Assembly: GCA_002238785.1 (NCBI GenBank) | Contig: MPNA01000016.1 | Coordinates: 1 to 64,000 of the forward strand | Reading direction: 5' to 3' | DNA from: a bacterium OM1 bin76 | GTDB lineage: Bacteria > Actinomycetota > Acidimicrobiia > Spongiisociales > ZC4RG35 | DNA length: 64,000 bases | In this document: positions 63,610 through 64,000 of the stretch, in pieces | How the letters are laid out: every line of letters begins with the position of its first letter | Numbering within the stretch: the stretch's first letter is position 1 | Notes under the pieces: generated by a model | The model's database searches: none | Told to the model about the DNA's origin: nothing | Seen by the model: only the letters and a program-made list of their open reading frames with translations | Made by a program: the position numbers and the translations under genes

Positions 63610-64000
63610 ATGGCAATGATGAAAGAACCCGATCCGTCTGGAGATAAGGAACACAGGCCCACCGCCAGTCTTGGAGGGCGACACAGCTTGGACAACGGTT
63701 GGCGGGCTTGGAGGTCGCACCGCGGTCTGCGGGCAGTGCTGGTATTTGTGGCTGGCGCCGCCTTGGCAACCGCAGTCGGAGTGGCGGCGCTGTGGCCAAC
63801 CGGTGAGGGAATAGCTGAGGCCACCGCAACCGCTGACGAGATCGGACTGGTCACCGAGCGCCTCAAAGCCACCGTGCGGGAGATCTACGATGGTCCGTGC
63901 AGTTATTCGACTGCCGACACCACCCACAACTGCCGCCAGGTGTCGGCGGTGCTTGATGAAGGTCCAAACCAGGGAGAGGTCATAGTCCTACCCGAGTTCG
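63610..64000 (+). CDS. YibE/F-family membrane protein, N-terminal part cut by the window edge
   Basis: The first 130 residues of a longer protein. After a polar N-terminus there is one membrane helix (AVLVFVAGAALATAVGVAAL) and an outward-facing domain with GPCSYSTADTTHNCRQVSAVL (two Cys) and GEVIVLPEF, which fits the start of YibE/F proteins. The remaining helices lie outside the window. ATG 63610 is the first start; an ATG two codons later is also possible. The function of the family is not well known. Confidence 0.65.
   Translation, partial: MAMMKEPDPSGDKEHRPTASLGGRHSLDNGWRAWRSHRGLRAVLVFVAGAALATAVGVAALWPTGEGIAEATATADEIGLVTERLKATVREIYDGPCSYSTADTTHNCRQVSAVLDEGPNQGEVIVLPEF

Overview
The window is high-GC bacterial chromosome with many overlapping ATGA/GTGA/TTGA gene junctions and frequent GTG and TTG starts. 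A bacterial proteasome activator (Bpa), an actinobacterial-type paaABCDE cluster with a TetR regulator, an SseA/SufE pair, and a secreted protein ending in three SLH-like repeats together suggest Actinomycetota, most likely class Acidimicrobiia. That placement is inferred from gene content only.

Layout. 1-6.3 kb is a loosely packed, accessory-looking stretch: a papain-like amidase-type protein, a voltage-gated-type K+ channel, a TerB-like/SAP/PD-(D/E)XK nuclease protein, a GNAT acetyltransferase and a small membrane protein behind a near-perfect Fur-family box. 6.4-12.3 kb is the histidine cluster: TrpR-like regulator, hisG, hisD, hisB, hisH, hisF and hisIE on the minus strand, with hisA divergent; hisC and a histidinol-phosphatase are absent. 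12.3-16.5 kb (minus) carries a SpoU methyltransferase, a membrane protein, an FAD oxidoreductase, Bpa and an SDR with an altered catalytic residue. 16.7-23.1 kb (plus) has a divergent YchF-like NTPase, a CPA2 antiporter with two USP domains, an IS630 element inserted in a small multidrug-export gene, and an orphan sugar-ABC ATPase. 23.1-27.8 kb is transporter-rich: a UMF1-type MFS protein, three tandem DMT paralogues and a YdcZ-type protein.

27.9-32.2 kb has a tandem glycine riboswitch in front of a lone full-length gcvP, then a wHTH + HEPN-like two-gene unit. 32.3-37.8 kb holds a gamma-carbonic-anhydrase-like protein, a metallo-hydrolase and the phenylacetyl-CoA epoxidase operon paaABCDE-paaR, whose promoter is embedded in a perfect TetR-type palindrome and appears to give a leaderless mRNA. 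37.8-45.8 kb contains a degenerate M50-like protein, a TSUP permease, manC, a lipoprotein cytochrome c, menC-menD, convergent menF, a MerR-like regulator and sufE. 45.9-55 kb has sseA, an AI-2E-type permease and a fatty acid module (methylacyl-CoA racemase, acyl-CoA ligase, MFE-2-type dehydrogenase, hydratase 2, acyl-CoA dehydrogenase) resembling the eukaryotic peroxisomal branched-chain route, then a D-2-hydroxyacid dehydrogenase.

55.1-64 kb has thiamine pyrophosphokinase, a secreted SLH protein, phosphofructokinase, a 0.9-kb gene-poor stretch with a MITE-like inverted-repeat unit and two degenerate type I-E-like CRISPR repeats, a small GHKL-ATPase gene pair opposite an NYN/OST-HTH protein, a truncated SRPBCC gene, an acyl-CoA synthetase and the start of a YibE/F-type membrane protein cut by the window edge. 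The best leads for undescribed systems are the TerB/SAP/nuclease protein, the wHTH+HEPN pair, the GHKL/NYN cluster and the Fur-box membrane protein. None can be called a defence system from sequence alone.
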